Positions 1-9,043 are shown, counted from the stretch's first letter. The stretch is 64,000 nucleotides of DNA from [Bacillus] enclensis (GCF_001456935.1 NZ_KQ758484.1:252793-316792), one strand, 5' to 3'. Program-made: numbers and translations. The notes: generated by a model from the letters alone, not told the origin.

Positions 1-386
1 TTTTTCACGCCAGCTTCCGTTTCTGCATTCACTTCCGCTGATTCGTCTTCTCCTTCAACTGCTGCGTTCACACCTGATTCGGCTGCCGCACCATTTTCAG
101 TAGAAACCGTGTCGTTTTCTTCCTCGACTCTTGTTTCGCTCATGACATCTGCGTCCGCGTCCGCGTCTGCGTTGACATCAGAATTCGACTCATCGTCCGA
201 TCCTCCAAGGTTTAGCCCTTCCAATAGACCATCTTCAGAATCAAGGATATTGATGCCTTCAACCAGCCCATTGTCACGATCCAGTAAAGAATCGTTGTCT
301 GCCGCAAAACTTGTTTGACCTCCGAATGTTAATGCTGCTGCTAAACCACCAGTAAATGCTAATGTTCTAAATACGCTTTTTTTCAT
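1..386 (-). CDS. Secreted acidic protein, C-terminus cut by window edge
   Basis: I do not recognise the family. The gene runs leftwards off the window, so only the N-terminal ~128 residues are seen. It starts with a typical signal peptide (MKKSVFRTLAF, a hydrophobic stretch, then SFAAD near residue 31) and continues as an Asp/Glu/Ala-rich, low-complexity segment containing a run of alternating Asp and Ala. The ATG at 386 has a good ribosome binding site (AAAAGGAGAG) just upstream. The next gene on the same strand also encodes a secreted low-complexity protein, so the two may belong together as surface or spore-associated products. That grouping is inference. Confidence 0.6.
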   Translation of the reverse strand, partial: MKKSVFRTLAFTGGLAAALTFGGQTSFAADNDSLLDRDNGLVEGINILDSEDGLLEGLNLGGSDDESNSDVNADADADADVMSETRVEEENDTVSTENGAAAESGVNAAVEGEDESAEVNAETEAGVK

Positions 387-419
387 TTTAATATTCTCTC
401 CTTTTAAAAGTTTTTAGGT

Positions 420-1532
420 TTATATACTTTGTAAAAGAAGAGAAGTTTGAGGTGGCTGCGACGGTGGTGCGTTTAACCATTGATCATAATATAGATTCTC
501 CTTGCCATTGAATCCTGCCCGCTCAAGACTGAGATTGTCGGCCTCCTGTTCACGGACAACCTGCAGACTTCCTGCAGCGGCAGTCTGCCCCATTCCATTT
601 GTGCTCGTAGAATGACCATTTGCCATATTGATTGACGAAGTGGTAAGTACAGGTTCGATCTGTTTATATGGGATTGGCGGGAAATCATTTTTTGATTCTT
701 CTGCCTGTCCATCAACAGCACCTGTGTTCACTTGCTTTTCTTTAGGTGAAGCTGTATCAGTTGCTGCAGCTGTGATGGATTCCTCTATTTGTTTTGCTTT
801 GTTCATTCTGGTTTCTGTGCTCAGTTCAGACGTTCCTTCATTTTCTTTATCTCCTTTATCAGGAGCGTCTGCTTCACTTTCTTGGCTTACAGGAACTTCT
901 GGTGTACGCGATGAATCTTCAATCTCATCTGGATTCCCAGTTCCCACAATGACGGATGGTTCTTCTGAAACATCTGCTTCGATGATGCCGGTGTCAACTT
1001 TCACTCCGGGATCATCAACATCGACTTCTACCAGCGGTTCATCATCGGATAATGATTCCGTTACAGGTTTTGTCGTATCCTCTACCGTTTCTGTCACTGT
1101 CTCAGCAGTATCTTCGACTGTGCCGGTTACCGTTTTGGTTGTGTGTTCAACGGTATTCGTGACGGATTTTGTCGTTTCTTTCACCGTATCCGTTACAGGA
1201 GCCGCTGAATCCCCTGTCAATCGGGAAACCGGTTCAACAGACGTGTCCACGGTTCGGTTCACCGCATCACCTGCTTCGGAAACCGTTGTATCCACGGTAT
1301 TTGTAACAGTTCCGGTCGTTTGATCAACCGTGTCCTTCACCGAATCAATTGTTGAAGAAAGGATATTTCCCTCTCCAGTCTTGTCCTTCTCCTCGTCAGG
1401 AGCAGGTGCCTCACCTTCTACTGATAACACTTCATCCGTAACCGTCGTAAGCAGTCCGCCTTCTGCTGAAGCAAATGAAGGAATACTTAGAATTCCCAGA
1501 AAAACTAAAGCACCAATTAATCGTTTATGCAC
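420..1532 (-). CDS. Secreted Thr/Val-repeat protein of unknown function
   Basis: This 370-residue protein begins with a signal peptide (GTG start, MHKRLIGALVFLGILSIPSF, cleavage probably after ASA). Residues ~60-160 consist of degenerate ~11-residue repeats of the type TVTxTVxxT (VTNTVDTT, VTDTVKETT, VTGTVEDT), which may form an extended or helical stalk. The second half is acidic and unstructured-looking, with no membrane anchor, sortase motif or enzyme motif. AAGGAGG lies 12 nt before the GTG; no closer start is in frame. It is followed by the similarly secreted protein at 1-386. The coding strand has clear codon periodicity, so the long ORF on the opposite strand is a shadow of the repeats. 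Function is unknown. Confidence 0.65.
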   Translation of the reverse strand: MHKRLIGALVFLGILSIPSFASAEGGLLTTVTDEVLSVEGEAPAPDEEKDKTGEGNILSSTIDSVKDTVDQTTGTVTNTVDTTVSEAGDAVNRTVDTSVEPVSRLTGDSAAPVTDTVKETTKSVTNTVEHTTKTVTGTVEDTAETVTETVEDTTKPVTESLSDDEPLVEVDVDDPGVKVDTGIIEADVSEEPSVIVGTGNPDEIEDSSRTPEVPVSQESEADAPDKGDKENEGTSELSTETRMNKAKQIEESITAAATDTASPKEKQVNTGAVDGQAEESKNDFPPIPYKQIEPVLTTSSINMANGHSTSTNGMGQTAAAGSLQVVREQEADNLSLERAGFNGKENLYYDQWLNAPPSQPPQTSLLLQSI

Positions 1533-1560
1533 GTCGTCTTGTCACCTCCTTCCAGTTTCT

Positions 1561-1600
1561 TATACCTAGTAGGGTATACGACTCTGTTATCCTTTGTCAA
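1561..1600 (-). promoter_or_regulatory. Candidate sigma-A promoter with a palindrome over the -10
   Basis: On the minus strand TTGACA (1595-1600) is followed after 16 nt by TATACC (1573-1578), upstream of the secreted protein gene at 420-1532. The -10 lies inside the inverted repeat TATACC-TAGTAG-GGTATA (1561-1578). That layout suggests a repressor site; the sequence resembles CsoR/CstR-type operators, which is only a resemblance. Confidence 0.4.
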
Positions 1601-1997
1601 TAAATATGACCTTTTAAAAACTTAGAGTGAAAAAACTCTTTTAGTATAATTGAACTACTTTCGGGGGTTTAATCACCCAATAATGATAAGCGAAGTTGAA
1701 TGAAAGTCAGATAATTTCCTACTTAAAGCTCAATTTTAATTTCTGCTCTCAAACAACCATCTTCACTCTTTCACATAGCTAACGAAGGGAGTTTAAATTT
1801 GGATCACTCTTTTCATTAAAAAATTATTTTTCTCCAGAAAAATTTTCAGAAATGCCCGAATCCGAAAAATTCCGGATCACCCCTTTAAACGTAAAAACTC
1901 AGATGTTACAATGTACAACCGTAAGCAATCTTAATGTAACTCTCGACCCGAGTTAGTCGGAGATTCCAATCAATACTACGCAGAAAGGATGTTTCAG
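1601..1997. other. Intergenic stretch, nothing firm
   Basis: This AT-rich spacer holds no ORF with a ribosome binding site. The only structure I see is a weak hairpin near 1860-1880 (ATCCG/CGGAT arms). AGAAAGGA at 1982-1989 is the ribosome binding site of the small gene that follows. Confidence 0.4.
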
Positions 1998-2126
1998 ATG
2001 CATAGAGGAAGCAAAGGCTGGTACGTGGAAGAACTTAAAAAAGCAGGCGTTCGCCGCCACGAGGAACGCAAAGTTGAATCTTACAAAAAGCACGTTCTGG
2101 CAAACTTACTAGAACGTACAAAATAA
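1998..2126 (+). CDS. Small DUF2639 (YflJ-like) protein
   Basis: This 42-residue basic protein starts MHRGSKGWYVEELKKAGVRRH. The GSKGWYVxELKKxGxRRHxxRKxESYK pattern matches the short Bacillus proteins of the DUF2639/YflJ type as I remember them, which have no known function. It has no membrane segment or signal peptide. The ribosome binding site AGAAAGGA sits 8 nt before the ATG, and a strong terminator follows directly, so it is a single-gene unit. Confidence 0.65.
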   Translation: MHRGSKGWYVEELKKAGVRRHEERKVESYKKHVLANLLERTK

Positions 2127-2136
2127 TAGAAAATGA

Positions 2137-2194
2137 GGGACGGGCCTTCACTTCTATGAACTGCTCATAGGAATGGTGGCCCGTCCCTTTTTTT
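2137..2194 (+). terminator. Intrinsic terminator of the DUF2639 gene
   Basis: Perfect 10-bp arms GGGACGGGCC (2137-2146) and GGCCCGTCCC (2178-2187) are followed by a T run. Confidence 0.85.
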
Positions 2195-2331
2195 GATTTA
2201 CGTGGGAATTTTCTTAATTTAGTAGAATAAAAAGACTATTGTCATGTAAGCATTTACTTTTTAAAAAACCATTGTTGCGGGTTTCCAGGCTGTGTTACAG
2301 TAGACAACATATTTTAATCATTTCATACGAA

Positions 2332-2405
2332 TTCCTTATATATCTATGGTGATATGGACCATAAGTCTCTACCTGGCAGCCGTAAAATGCCGGACTATAA
2401 GGAAA
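2332..2405 (+). ncRNA. Guanine-class purine riboswitch aptamer
   Basis: The P1 arms TTCCTTATA (2332-2340) and TATAAGGAA pair. Between them are the conserved purine-aptamer segments GATATGG, CATAAGTCTCTACC, GGCAGCCGTAAAATGCCGG and GACTATAA. The base before the final TATA is C (GACTAT), as in guanine-sensing rather than adenine-sensing (GATTAT) members. It precedes a nucleoside transporter, matching the known control of nupG in Bacillus by guanine. Confidence 0.92.
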
Positions 2406-2480
2406 GTTGAATCACAGCTTTTTTACGTGTATGCAGACTTTCTTATAGTATAGAAGATTGTCTGTGTGCACGTTTTTTTA
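2393..2480 (+). terminator. Riboswitch expression platform: antiterminator and terminator
   Basis: The terminator stem is ACGTGTATGCAGAC (2425-2438) against GTCTGTGTGCACGT (2460-2473), followed by seven Ts. The terminator loop contains ACTTTCTTATAGT, which is complementary to the 3' arm of aptamer stem P1 plus its flank (ACTATAAGGAAAGT, one bulge). Without ligand this pairing would dissolve P1 and the terminator. With guanine P1 is kept and transcription stops, so the switch is predicted to be OFF with ligand. Confidence 0.85.
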
Positions 2481-2542
2481 TTCTTCCAGGAGGTCTGACA
2501 TCAGATCTATAGGGATTCGTCATTTCATTCACTGGAGGTATT

Positions 2543-3739
2543 ATGATGAATATACTACTCGGTTTCTTATCACTCGCAGGGGTCCTCTTCCTCGGCTGGC
2601 TGTGGAGCGGCAACCGCTCGGCAATCAAATGGAAGACGATCGGAATCGGCATTGCCCTTGAATTCCTTCTCGTGCTTTTCGTCCTGAAAGTTCCGTTCGG
2701 GCAGACCCTGCTGAAAAAGACGGCACTTGGTGTCCAGAAGGTCATCGATTACAGTAATGAAGGAATCATGTTTGTATTCGGCGGCTTTTTTGAAAAAGGC
2801 AGCAACATCACATTTGTATTTGCCATCAATGTGCTCGGGGCCATCATTTTCATTTCCGCCGTCATATCTGCCTTGTACTATTTACGCATCATCCCGTTTT
2901 TTGTAAAGTATATCGGCATCGTCCTGGGGAAAATCCTTGGCACGACGAAGGTCGAATCGTTCAATGCCATTGGGAATTCATTCCTTGGACTGGTCGAGGC
3001 ACCGCTTCTGGTCAAGCCTTATCTGGCAAAATTGACGCGTTCGGAGCTGTTCGCCGTCATGGTCGGCGGGACCGCTTCTGCCAGCGGAGCGATTCTGATC
3101 GGTTATTCACTGATGGGGATCGATATGAAGTATCTGCTTCTATCTGTCTTCAGTGTACCCCTCGTCTCGCTCGTCATGGCCAAGGTCATGGAGCCTGAAA
3201 CCGAGGAATCAAATACAAACGGAAACATCTCGCTCGGAAAAACCGGTCACACCAACATTTTCGAAGCCATTTCCGAAGGCGCGATCAGCGGTGTTCAGCT
3301 AGCCATCAATATCGGAGGGCTGCTGATTGCCTTTATCGGGATCCTTGCCCTTGTGAACGGGGTACTCGGTCTCGTCGATACGGACCTTTCCACGATATTC
3401 GGTTATGTTTTCTACCCTATCGCCCTATTGGTGGGAGTTCCGGCGGATGAAGCATTCCGCGCCGCATCCATCATCGGGACAAAGCTTTCCGTCAATGAAT
3501 TTGTTGCGTATGATCAGCTTTCGGGCATGATTGATGAATTATCGCCAAAAACGGTCGCGATTCTATCCGTGGCACTTTGTAACTTTGCAAACCTTTCATC
3601 AATCGGTCAGTTGATTGTGGGACTTGGCTCCCTGGAACCTTCACAGCGTCCGACCGTGTCAAAACTGAGCTTAAAAGCGATTGCTGCAGGAACACTGGCT
3701 AGTTTCATCACAGCGATCATTGTCAGTATGTTCATCTGA
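2543..3739 (+). CDS. nupG: NupC/NupG-family nucleoside transporter
   Basis: This 398-residue polytopic membrane protein is a concentrative nucleoside transporter, importing purine nucleosides with a cation. The family core motif is clear around residues 145-190 (VEAPLLVKPYLAKLTRSELFAVMVGGTASASGAILIGY begins there), and the length is usual for the family. The ATG at 2543 or the next codon lies 5-8 nt after GGAGG. It sits alone behind a guanine riboswitch, exactly as nupG (yxjA) does in B. subtilis, which makes a purine substrate likely. The downstream BMP lipoprotein at 4535 could be functionally related (inference). Confidence 0.9.
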   Translation: MMNILLGFLSLAGVLFLGWLWSGNRSAIKWKTIGIGIALEFLLVLFVLKVPFGQTLLKKTALGVQKVIDYSNEGIMFVFGGFFEKGSNITFVFAINVLGAIIFISAVISALYYLRIIPFFVKYIGIVLGKILGTTKVESFNAIGNSFLGLVEAPLLVKPYLAKLTRSELFAVMVGGTASASGAILIGYSLMGIDMKYLLLSVFSVPLVSLVMAKVMEPETEESNTNGNISLGKTGHTNIFEAISEGAISGVQLAINIGGLLIAFIGILALVNGVLGLVDTDLSTIFGYVFYPIALLVGVPADEAFRAASIIGTKLSVNEFVAYDQLSGMIDELSPKTVAILSVALCNFANLSSIGQLIVGLGSLEPSQRPTVSKLSLKAIAAGTLASFITAIIVSMFI

Positions 3740-3865
3740 TTTTTTCACCTTGGGGCTCTTTATCGGCCGCTTTCTTAAAAAAATTCGCCTATCAGGTTTC
3801 TATTCTGCGTCTTTGGTGAATAGTAAAAGGTAGTGTACATTTATTTCTTGGACGGAAGGTGAAAG

Positions 3866-4372
3866 ATGATGAGAGAGAAAAAATTCATGAAAGAAACTAA
3901 AACAAGCAAAACCACCCATGTGCTTCCGCCGGACACCAACCATCACGGTACCTTGTTCGGAGGGAAGCTGATGGCCTATATAGACGATGTGGCGTCCATC
4001 GCTGCCACGCGCCATGCACGCAAGCCGGTCGTCACTGCATCCACAGACTCGGTCGACTTTCTTCAGCCGATAAAAGTCGGGGATGCCGTTACACTTGAAG
4101 CGATGGTGACCTACACCGGCCGCAGTTCGATGGAGGTCGGAGTCAAAGTCACATCGGAAGTGCTGCTGACAGGCGAAACAAACGTAGCAGCCATTTCCTT
4201 CTTAACGTTTGTTGCCCTTGAGGACGGCAAGCCGGTCGTGATTCCGGAGGTCGTACCGGAAACGGAAGAAGAAAAATGGCTTAACGAAACGGCGAAGAAT
4301 CGTGCAGAACACCGGAAAGCACGTAAAAAGCACAGCCAGGAGCTGGCTGAATTTTTCAGGAATGCCTATTAG
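3866..4372 (+). CDS. Hotdog-fold acyl-CoA thioesterase (YkhA-like)
   Basis: This 168-residue cytoplasmic enzyme hydrolyses acyl-CoA thioesters. The family pattern is present: PPDTNHHGTLFGGKLM near residues 22-37 (the N-H-H-G-T-L-F-G-G segment with the catalytic Asp in MAYIDDVA), then VTASTDSVDFLQPIKVGD and a C-terminal helix. The usual length for YkhA/Acot members is 160-175. GGAAGGTG precedes the ATG at 3866; the adjacent ATG is equally possible. It forms a single-gene unit closed by a terminator at 4383. Confidence 0.85.
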   Translation: MMREKKFMKETKTSKTTHVLPPDTNHHGTLFGGKLMAYIDDVASIAATRHARKPVVTASTDSVDFLQPIKVGDAVTLEAMVTYTGRSSMEVGVKVTSEVLLTGETNVAAISFLTFVALEDGKPVVIPEVVPETEEEKWLNETAKNRAEHRKARKKHSQELAEFFRNAY

Positions 4373-4382
4373 TCTTTGCAGA

Positions 4383-4408
4383 GGTGCCCATATTGGGCAT
4401 CTTTTTTT
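4383..4408 (+). terminator. Intrinsic terminator of the thioesterase gene
   Basis: GGTGCCCA and TGGGCATC (one wobble) around a short loop are followed by seven Ts. Confidence 0.8.
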
Positions 4409-4534
4409 GTTGCGGGATTTTTCTAAATACTCCCACATTTCCCCTACCCCTAACATTCCTTCTCCTCTCTCCGATAATACAAAGGTACGGACAAGTACAA
4501 TGTCTTATTCTTACAACTATACGGAGGTACTGTT

Positions 4535-5512
4535 TTGAAAAAATTCATATTGATATTACTGGTGATGATGCTTTCTGCAGCGGGCTGCTCGTCAGCTTCA
4601 TCAGAGGAAAAACCGGATGAAAATATACAAACGATCGGGATTCTGCTCTCTGACACCGGTCTCGGCGATGGATCGTTCAACGATTCCGCGTTCCGCGGAC
4701 TCGAACGGGCCAGGGACGAACTCGGAATCCTGTTTGATTACCGGGAAGCACCGGATGGGAATTTTGAGGAAGCATTGGAGGAACTTGTGGCCCAGGATCA
4801 CGATTTGGTGATCGGGCTTGGCTTCTCCATCCAGGAAGCGCTGGAGAAGGTGGCGAAGGAACATCCGAAACAGCAGTTCTTGCTGATCGATGGATCTTCG
4901 GAGCTGGATAATATCATCTCGATTACATTTAAAGAGCAGGAAGGCAGTTTTCTTGTCGGGATGGTGGCGGCGATGAAATCGAAATCGAATAAACTGGGGT
5001 TCATCGGCGGTGCGGATGCCCCGGTTATCCACCGTTTTGAAAAGGGCTTTGAGCAGGGTGCGAAATATGTGAACCCATCGATCACTATTTTAAAGGACAA
5101 TGCCAACAACTTTGGGGATGCAGCCCTTGGAAGCAGCATTGCTGAAAAACAGATAGAGCAGGGAGCGGACTTCATTTACCCTGCTGCCGGGTTTACCGGG
5201 GTCGGCTCGATTCAGGCTGCACAGAAGGCAGGGATTTATTCCGGAGGTGTCGACTCCGATCAATACTTCATTGCGGAAAAATCTGTGGTGACGTCCATGC
5301 TGAAAAAGATCGATAACGCTGTATTCAACCTCACTCAGCAATTAGTATCTGAAGGCAGTATTTCGGAGTCTTCATTTGAACTCGGCTTAAAAGAAGATGG
5401 GGTCGGTCTGGCCCCTGTCCGTATCACGGAATTGACAGACGAGGAAAGCAAAAAGATCAAAGAGGCGACTGACAAGATTATTTCAGGAGAAGTCAGTATC
5501 GAAACGAACTAA
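4535..5512 (+). CDS. BMP-family substrate-binding lipoprotein
   Basis: This 325-residue lipoprotein has a lipobox LSAAGC with the acceptor Cys at 18. The rest is a BMP-type periplasmic-binding fold (PF02608), with IGILLSDTGLGDGSFNDSA at the start of the first lobe, IGLGFSIQEA and LGFIGGADAPVIHRFEKGFEQGA in the middle, and GGVDSDQYF in the second lobe. Known BMP proteins bind nucleosides or are Med-like. The TTG start at 4535 follows GGAGG (4523-4527). No ABC ATPase or permease is nearby. The next gene, 24 nt downstream, is a chemoreceptor, so the pair may work in ligand sensing rather than import (inference). Confidence 0.85.
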   Translation: MKKFILILLVMMLSAAGCSSASSEEKPDENIQTIGILLSDTGLGDGSFNDSAFRGLERARDELGILFDYREAPDGNFEEALEELVAQDHDLVIGLGFSIQEALEKVAKEHPKQQFLLIDGSSELDNIISITFKEQEGSFLVGMVAAMKSKSNKLGFIGGADAPVIHRFEKGFEQGAKYVNPSITILKDNANNFGDAALGSSIAEKQIEQGADFIYPAAGFTGVGSIQAAQKAGIYSGGVDSDQYFIAEKSVVTSMLKKIDNAVFNLTQQLVSEGSISESSFELGLKEDGVGLAPVRITELTDEESKKIKEATDKIISGEVSIETN

Positions 5513-5536
5513 TCCCAACTAAGGAGTTTATTTTAC

Positions 5537-7195
5537 ATGGCACTGAAAAAACGATTAATGATATTGGGGTTCATCCCCCTCATTCTTTCAACCATCATTA
5601 TAGGATACGTCATTTCTAAATTGTTTTTCCTTCAAAGTTCGGCAAATGAAGACGTAAAGGTCCTCGTAGAAACGGAAAAACTTCGCGGTGACCTTATCGT
5701 TACTAAGCAGGCACTCGCCAATTATTCCGCCAACACATCTGCTGAAAATAAACTGATGGCGGAAACTATTTTGAAGGAAACCTCTTCACAGATTGACGAT
5801 CTTCAAAGCATCCTCTCAGTTAAGGACCAGCAGGAGTCCTTGGACCTTGTGCAAACAAAGTTCAATGAGCTGCAGGAAGCTTCTGAAAAAGCACTGAAAG
5901 ATGGGAACAAAGCGGAAGTTAAGCGGCAGTCCCTCCGAATCTCCGGGGCCCTTAATGATATGCATCTTTTAAATAAGCAGACATCCGACTGGTATCAAAA
6001 CTTATTGAAAGAGAATGAGGAAAATATCACATTCATTGTATGGGCTACCCTTATCGGCTTCTTGACCGCCATCCTCTTGTCAGTCGGTGCGTCGATGATC
6101 CTGTCAAACCGGATTGTAAAACCTTTGAACTCGATGGTTCAAAATGCAGAAAGGATCGCAAGCGGGGATTTGACAGTTTCGTTTGAGGAAAGCCAAAAGA
6201 ACGACAGTAAGTTTGAAGTCCATAAACTTCAATCAGCCTTTCAGCATATGGTGAAAAACCTGCGCAGTACGGTTCAGACCGTCAATGAAATCGGCACGGG
6301 CGTTGAACAATTCACAAGGGATGTTAAAGCGCAAATGGCCAATCTTTCAGAAAGCAGCAGCGGAGTCGCCGTCGCAACAGAAGAGCTGGCCAAAGGAAGC
6401 CAGGCGATTTCAGAGGATGTACAGTCAACTGCATCACTTATGGCCGTGATGGGAGAAGAATTCGCGGCCAATATGCGCGGGAGCCGGGAATCTTCAGCCA
6501 ACAGCAAAGTGGCTCTCCAATCCGTGGAACACGGAAGGACATCGCTTTCCAAGCAAAAAGAATTTGCAGAATCCATCACGGATTCTTCCGCATCGATTGA
6601 ACAATCAGTAGAGGCTTTCGCAAAGTATACCGGAGAAATCGAACAGGCTTCGCAATCTGTAAGAGAGATCGCTGAACAGACCAACCTCCTTGCCCTTAAC
6701 GCAGCAATTGAAGCTGCACGTGCAGGGGACGCTGGAAAAGGTTTCGCCGTGGTAGCCCAGGAAGTTCGCAAGCTCGCCGAAGATTCTTCGGTCGCAACTG
6801 AAAGGATCGGAAACATGGTCGCAAGCATCAAAGAAGGCATCCATTCAATCATGGAAGCTTCCCGGAAAGGGAGCAGCCTTTCCAGCCGGCAAATGGAGTC
6901 GATGACCGTCACCGAAAGTGCTTTTGAAGAAATAGCAGGCAATGTCACTGCAATCTATGAAAAATTAAACGACCTGGAACAAGGCATGTCGGCTTCCAAT
7001 GAGCGTACGGTCAATGTCATTTCAGCCGTGGAAAACATCTCTGCGATCACTGAAGAAACAGCAGCCGGCACCGAAGAAATCTACTCATCTGCAGAAGAAC
7101 AGCTCCGCTACTTCGATCAGATGAACCAGCAGGTCTCCGAGTTGAACGCAATGACTGTTAAGATGAAACAGGAACTGGATAAATTCACATTATAA
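5537..7195 (+). CDS. Methyl-accepting chemotaxis protein
   Basis: This 552-residue transmembrane chemoreceptor signals to CheA/CheW. Membrane helix 1 covers residues ~8-30, and an external all-helical segment (~35-160, 4HB_MCP-like, no Cache domain) follows. Helix 2 is at ~163-188, HAMP at ~189-245 and the signalling domain reaches the C-terminus. The hairpin tip [18 protein letters not shown] is intact, with [16 protein letters not shown] after it. The start is ATG at 5537 after AAGGAG. It forms a two-gene unit with the BMP lipoprotein, suggesting that the external four-helix bundle reads the liganded lipoprotein (inference). Confidence 0.95.
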   Translation: MALKKRLMILGFIPLILSTIIIGYVISKLFFLQSSANEDVKVLVETEKLRGDLIVTKQALANYSANTSAENKLMAETILKETSSQIDDLQSILSVKDQQESLDLVQTKFNELQEASEKALKDGNKAEVKRQSLRISGALNDMHLLNKQTSDWYQNLLKENEENITFIVWATLIGFLTAILLSVGASMILSNRIVKPLNSMVQNAERIASGDLTVSFEESQKNDSKFEVHKLQSAFQHMVKNLRSTVQTVNEIGTGVEQFTRDVKAQMANLSESSSGVAVATEELAKGSQAISEDVQSTASLMAVMGEEFAANMRGSRESSANSKVALQSVEHGRTSLSKQKEFAESITDSSASIEQSVEAFAKYTGEIEQASQSVREIAEQTNLLALNAAIEAARAGDAGKGFAVVAQEVRKLAEDSSVATERIGNMVASIKEGIHSIMEASRKGSSLSSRQMESMTVTESAFEEIAGNVTAIYEKLNDLEQGMSASNERTVNVISAVENISAITEETAAGTEEIYSSAEEQLRYFDQMNQQVSELNAMTVKMKQELDKFTL

Positions 7196-7208
7196 AGAAT
7201 CTCTTCAA

Positions 7209-7236
7209 AAGAGACCGGGCCCGGGTCCGGTCTCTT
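7209..7236 (+). terminator. Strong hairpin after the chemoreceptor gene
   Basis: AAGAGACCGG (7209-7218) pairs with CCGGTCTCTT (7227-7236). The T run after it is poor, so termination is probable but less certain. Confidence 0.6.
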
Positions 7237-7636
7237 ACTTATGAACTGTCTGCTATTAATGAAATGCAACATACAGAGCTTTATCCCCACTCTGATCCTT
7301 CTAATATCTGATACTAATTTACTCAAGCCACAATGATTTTTTCATTATATTACCTATTCACACCCGGTATCACCTTCCTACTAGTCGTAATTGCACCCGC
7401 CGCATTGTTACAGGACGTTTAAATTTATTTAACGAGAGGCCGGGTGACCCGCTGCTCAAAATACATACCTAGGTATTTAAAAAGGCTCTGTACAGACCTT
7501 TAAGTCAAAACAATCTATGTCATACTTTGTAACATTGTGTCGGTGGTAAATATCTCCACCTACAAAAACGCCAAAAATCTCCTATACTATATAGAAGGTT
7601 ATACTGTGTAGAATTCTTATAGTTGGAGGAATTTTG
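7237..7636. other. Long leader/intergenic region before mreBH
   Basis: There is no ORF with a ribosome binding site here. GGTGG and CCACC arms near 7541-7560 form a small hairpin. TATACT-like boxes near 7581 and 7600 could be -10 elements of the mreBH promoter. I could not recognise a sigma-I promoter, which controls mreBH in B. subtilis. Confidence 0.35.
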
Positions 7637-8641
7637 ATGTTATCAAACTCTGAAATCGGGATCGATTTAGGAACCGCAAATATTCTAGTATATAGTAAAA
7701 ATAAAGGAATCATTTTAAACGAACCTTCTGTAGTCGCCATCGACACAGAAACTAAAAACGTATTAGCTGTCGGCGTAGAAGCCAAAAGTATGATCGGGAA
7801 GACACCTGGTAAAATCGTAGCAGTTCGCCCGTTGAAGGACGGCGTCATCGCTGACTTTGATGTTACGACTGAAATGCTTAAGCAAGTGATGAAAAAAGCG
7901 AGTAAAAAACTTGGATTCTCCATCCGCAAGCCAAATGTTGTCGTATGTACTCCATCAGGCGCAACAAGTGTTGAACGCAGGGCGATCCAGGATGCTGTGC
8001 GCGGAAGCGGTGCAAAAACAGTCACTCTTATCGAGGAGCCTGTTGCAGCTGCGATCGGTGCTGACCTTCCGGTTGATGAGCCTGTCGCGAACGTAATCGT
8101 AGACATTGGCGGCGGAACGACTGAAGTAGCCATCATCTCTTACGGAGGCGTGGTATCCTGCAACACGATCCGCATCGGCGGGGACCAAATGGACGAAGAC
8201 ATCATCCAGCACGTACGCAAACGCTACAACCTGTTAATCGGGGAAAGAACGGCGGAAAACATCAAGATCGAAGTCGGACATGCGCTGATCGATCACGAAG
8301 AACGTACAATGGAAATCCGGGGACGCGACCTTGTGACCGGACTTCCGAAGACAATCTCACTAACGTCCTACGAAATCCAGAGTGCACTGAAGGAATCACT
8401 CCTTCACATCCTGGAAACGATCCGAGCGACACTTGAGAACTGCCCTCCTGAACTGAGCGGGGACATCGTGGACCGCGGTGTAATCCTGACAGGCGGAGGC
8501 TCACTCTTAAACGGACTTCAGGACTGGCTCAGCCATGAAATCGTCGTCCCTGTCCACCTTGCACCGAATCCATTGGAATCCGTGGCCATCGGTACAGGAC
8601 GTTCACTTACAGTGATTCATAAGCTTCAGAAGGTAAGATAA
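7637..8641 (+). CDS. mreBH: MreB-like actin, MreBH/Mbl type
   Basis: This 334-residue bacterial actin directs lateral cell-wall synthesis through membrane-bound filaments. The nucleotide-binding motifs IGIDLGTAN (residues ~7-15), [13 protein letters not shown] (~155) and [11 protein letters not shown] (~275) are intact. The length equals the family norm. The ATG at 7637 is 7 nt after GGAGGA; a TTG directly before it is too close to the ribosome binding site. It stands alone, without mreC/mreD, and is closed by a terminator. Solitary location and sequence favour MreBH over MreB, but Mbl cannot be excluded by eye. Confidence 0.85.
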   Translation: MLSNSEIGIDLGTANILVYSKNKGIILNEPSVVAIDTETKNVLAVGVEAKSMIGKTPGKIVAVRPLKDGVIADFDVTTEMLKQVMKKASKKLGFSIRKPNVVVCTPSGATSVERRAIQDAVRGSGAKTVTLIEEPVAAAIGADLPVDEPVANVIVDIGGGTTEVAIISYGGVVSCNTIRIGGDQMDEDIIQHVRKRYNLLIGERTAENIKIEVGHALIDHEERTMEIRGRDLVTGLPKTISLTSYEIQSALKESLLHILETIRATLENCPPELSGDIVDRGVILTGGGSLLNGLQDWLSHEIVVPVHLAPNPLESVAIGTGRSLTVIHKLQKVR

Positions 8642-8659
8642 TGGCACTTTGCAGTTAAA

Positions 8660-8697
8660 CGGACGGACTCCCGGTGGATCGGGTGTCCGTTTTTTTG
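8660..8697 (+). terminator. Intrinsic terminator of mreBH
   Basis: CGGACTCCCG (8664-8673) pairs with CGGGTGTCCG (8680-8689) with one mismatch, followed by seven Ts. Confidence 0.85.
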
Positions 8698-8770
8698 TGG
8701 TGGATGTTTGGGTAGGGGCCGTTGGGTGTTTTCTGCATGCCTCGGTGCTGTTGAATCGGTTGCGAAATTT

Positions 8771-8905
8771 GTCGTTTCTTGAAGAATTGTCGGTATTCAC
8801 TGTATTTTTGTTGGTAAACGCTGAATATTGTTGGTATCCGGCCAGTTTCGTCGGTAAATCCTGATTTTTGTCGGTAAATCCTGAAAATTGTTGGAAAACC
8901 TATTC
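8771..8905 (+). repeat. 20-bp-period degenerate array, word GTCGG/GTTGG
   Basis: GTCG/GTTGG occurs at 8771, 8789, 8810, 8830, 8850, 8870 and 8890, so the later five steps are 20-21 bp. The unit reads GTCGGTAAATCCTGATTTTT. Several units have a palindromic core (AAATC-CT-GATTT at 8875; TTCTT-G-AAGAA at 8776). It is one of six arrays in the window that share the ATAAATC/GATTT core. Confidence 0.75.
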
Positions 8906-9040
8906 TCGATGCCCTCCCCTCACTCCCAGTCACCACCATACTAAGCCAAGCCCCTCCCCTCAACTCCCCGCACCCCGCCAAACCACTATCCCCAAATTCC
9001 AAACCCCTGTTTTACCCTTCCCAAAACAAATTCAAACATA
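8906..9040. other. C-rich strand-asymmetric tract
   Basis: From about 8915 to 9020 the + strand is pyrimidine-rich with many CCCC/CCCTCCC runs and almost no G. No gene is visible. Similar C-rich tracts lie beside the arrays at 59.3-59.45 kb and, on the other strand, at 28.53-28.61 kb. Confidence 0.5.
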
Positions 9041-9043
9041 AAA

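Noticed and set aside
628..1323. 231-residue ORF opposite the secreted Thr/Val-repeat protein
   Set aside because: Its Ser/Val-rich translation mirrors the repeats of the minus-strand gene, which has the signal peptide, ribosome binding site and promoter.
6274..6948. 224-residue ORF opposite the chemoreceptor signalling domain
   Set aside because: It is antisense to a conserved, in-frame MCP domain and lacks a ribosome binding site.
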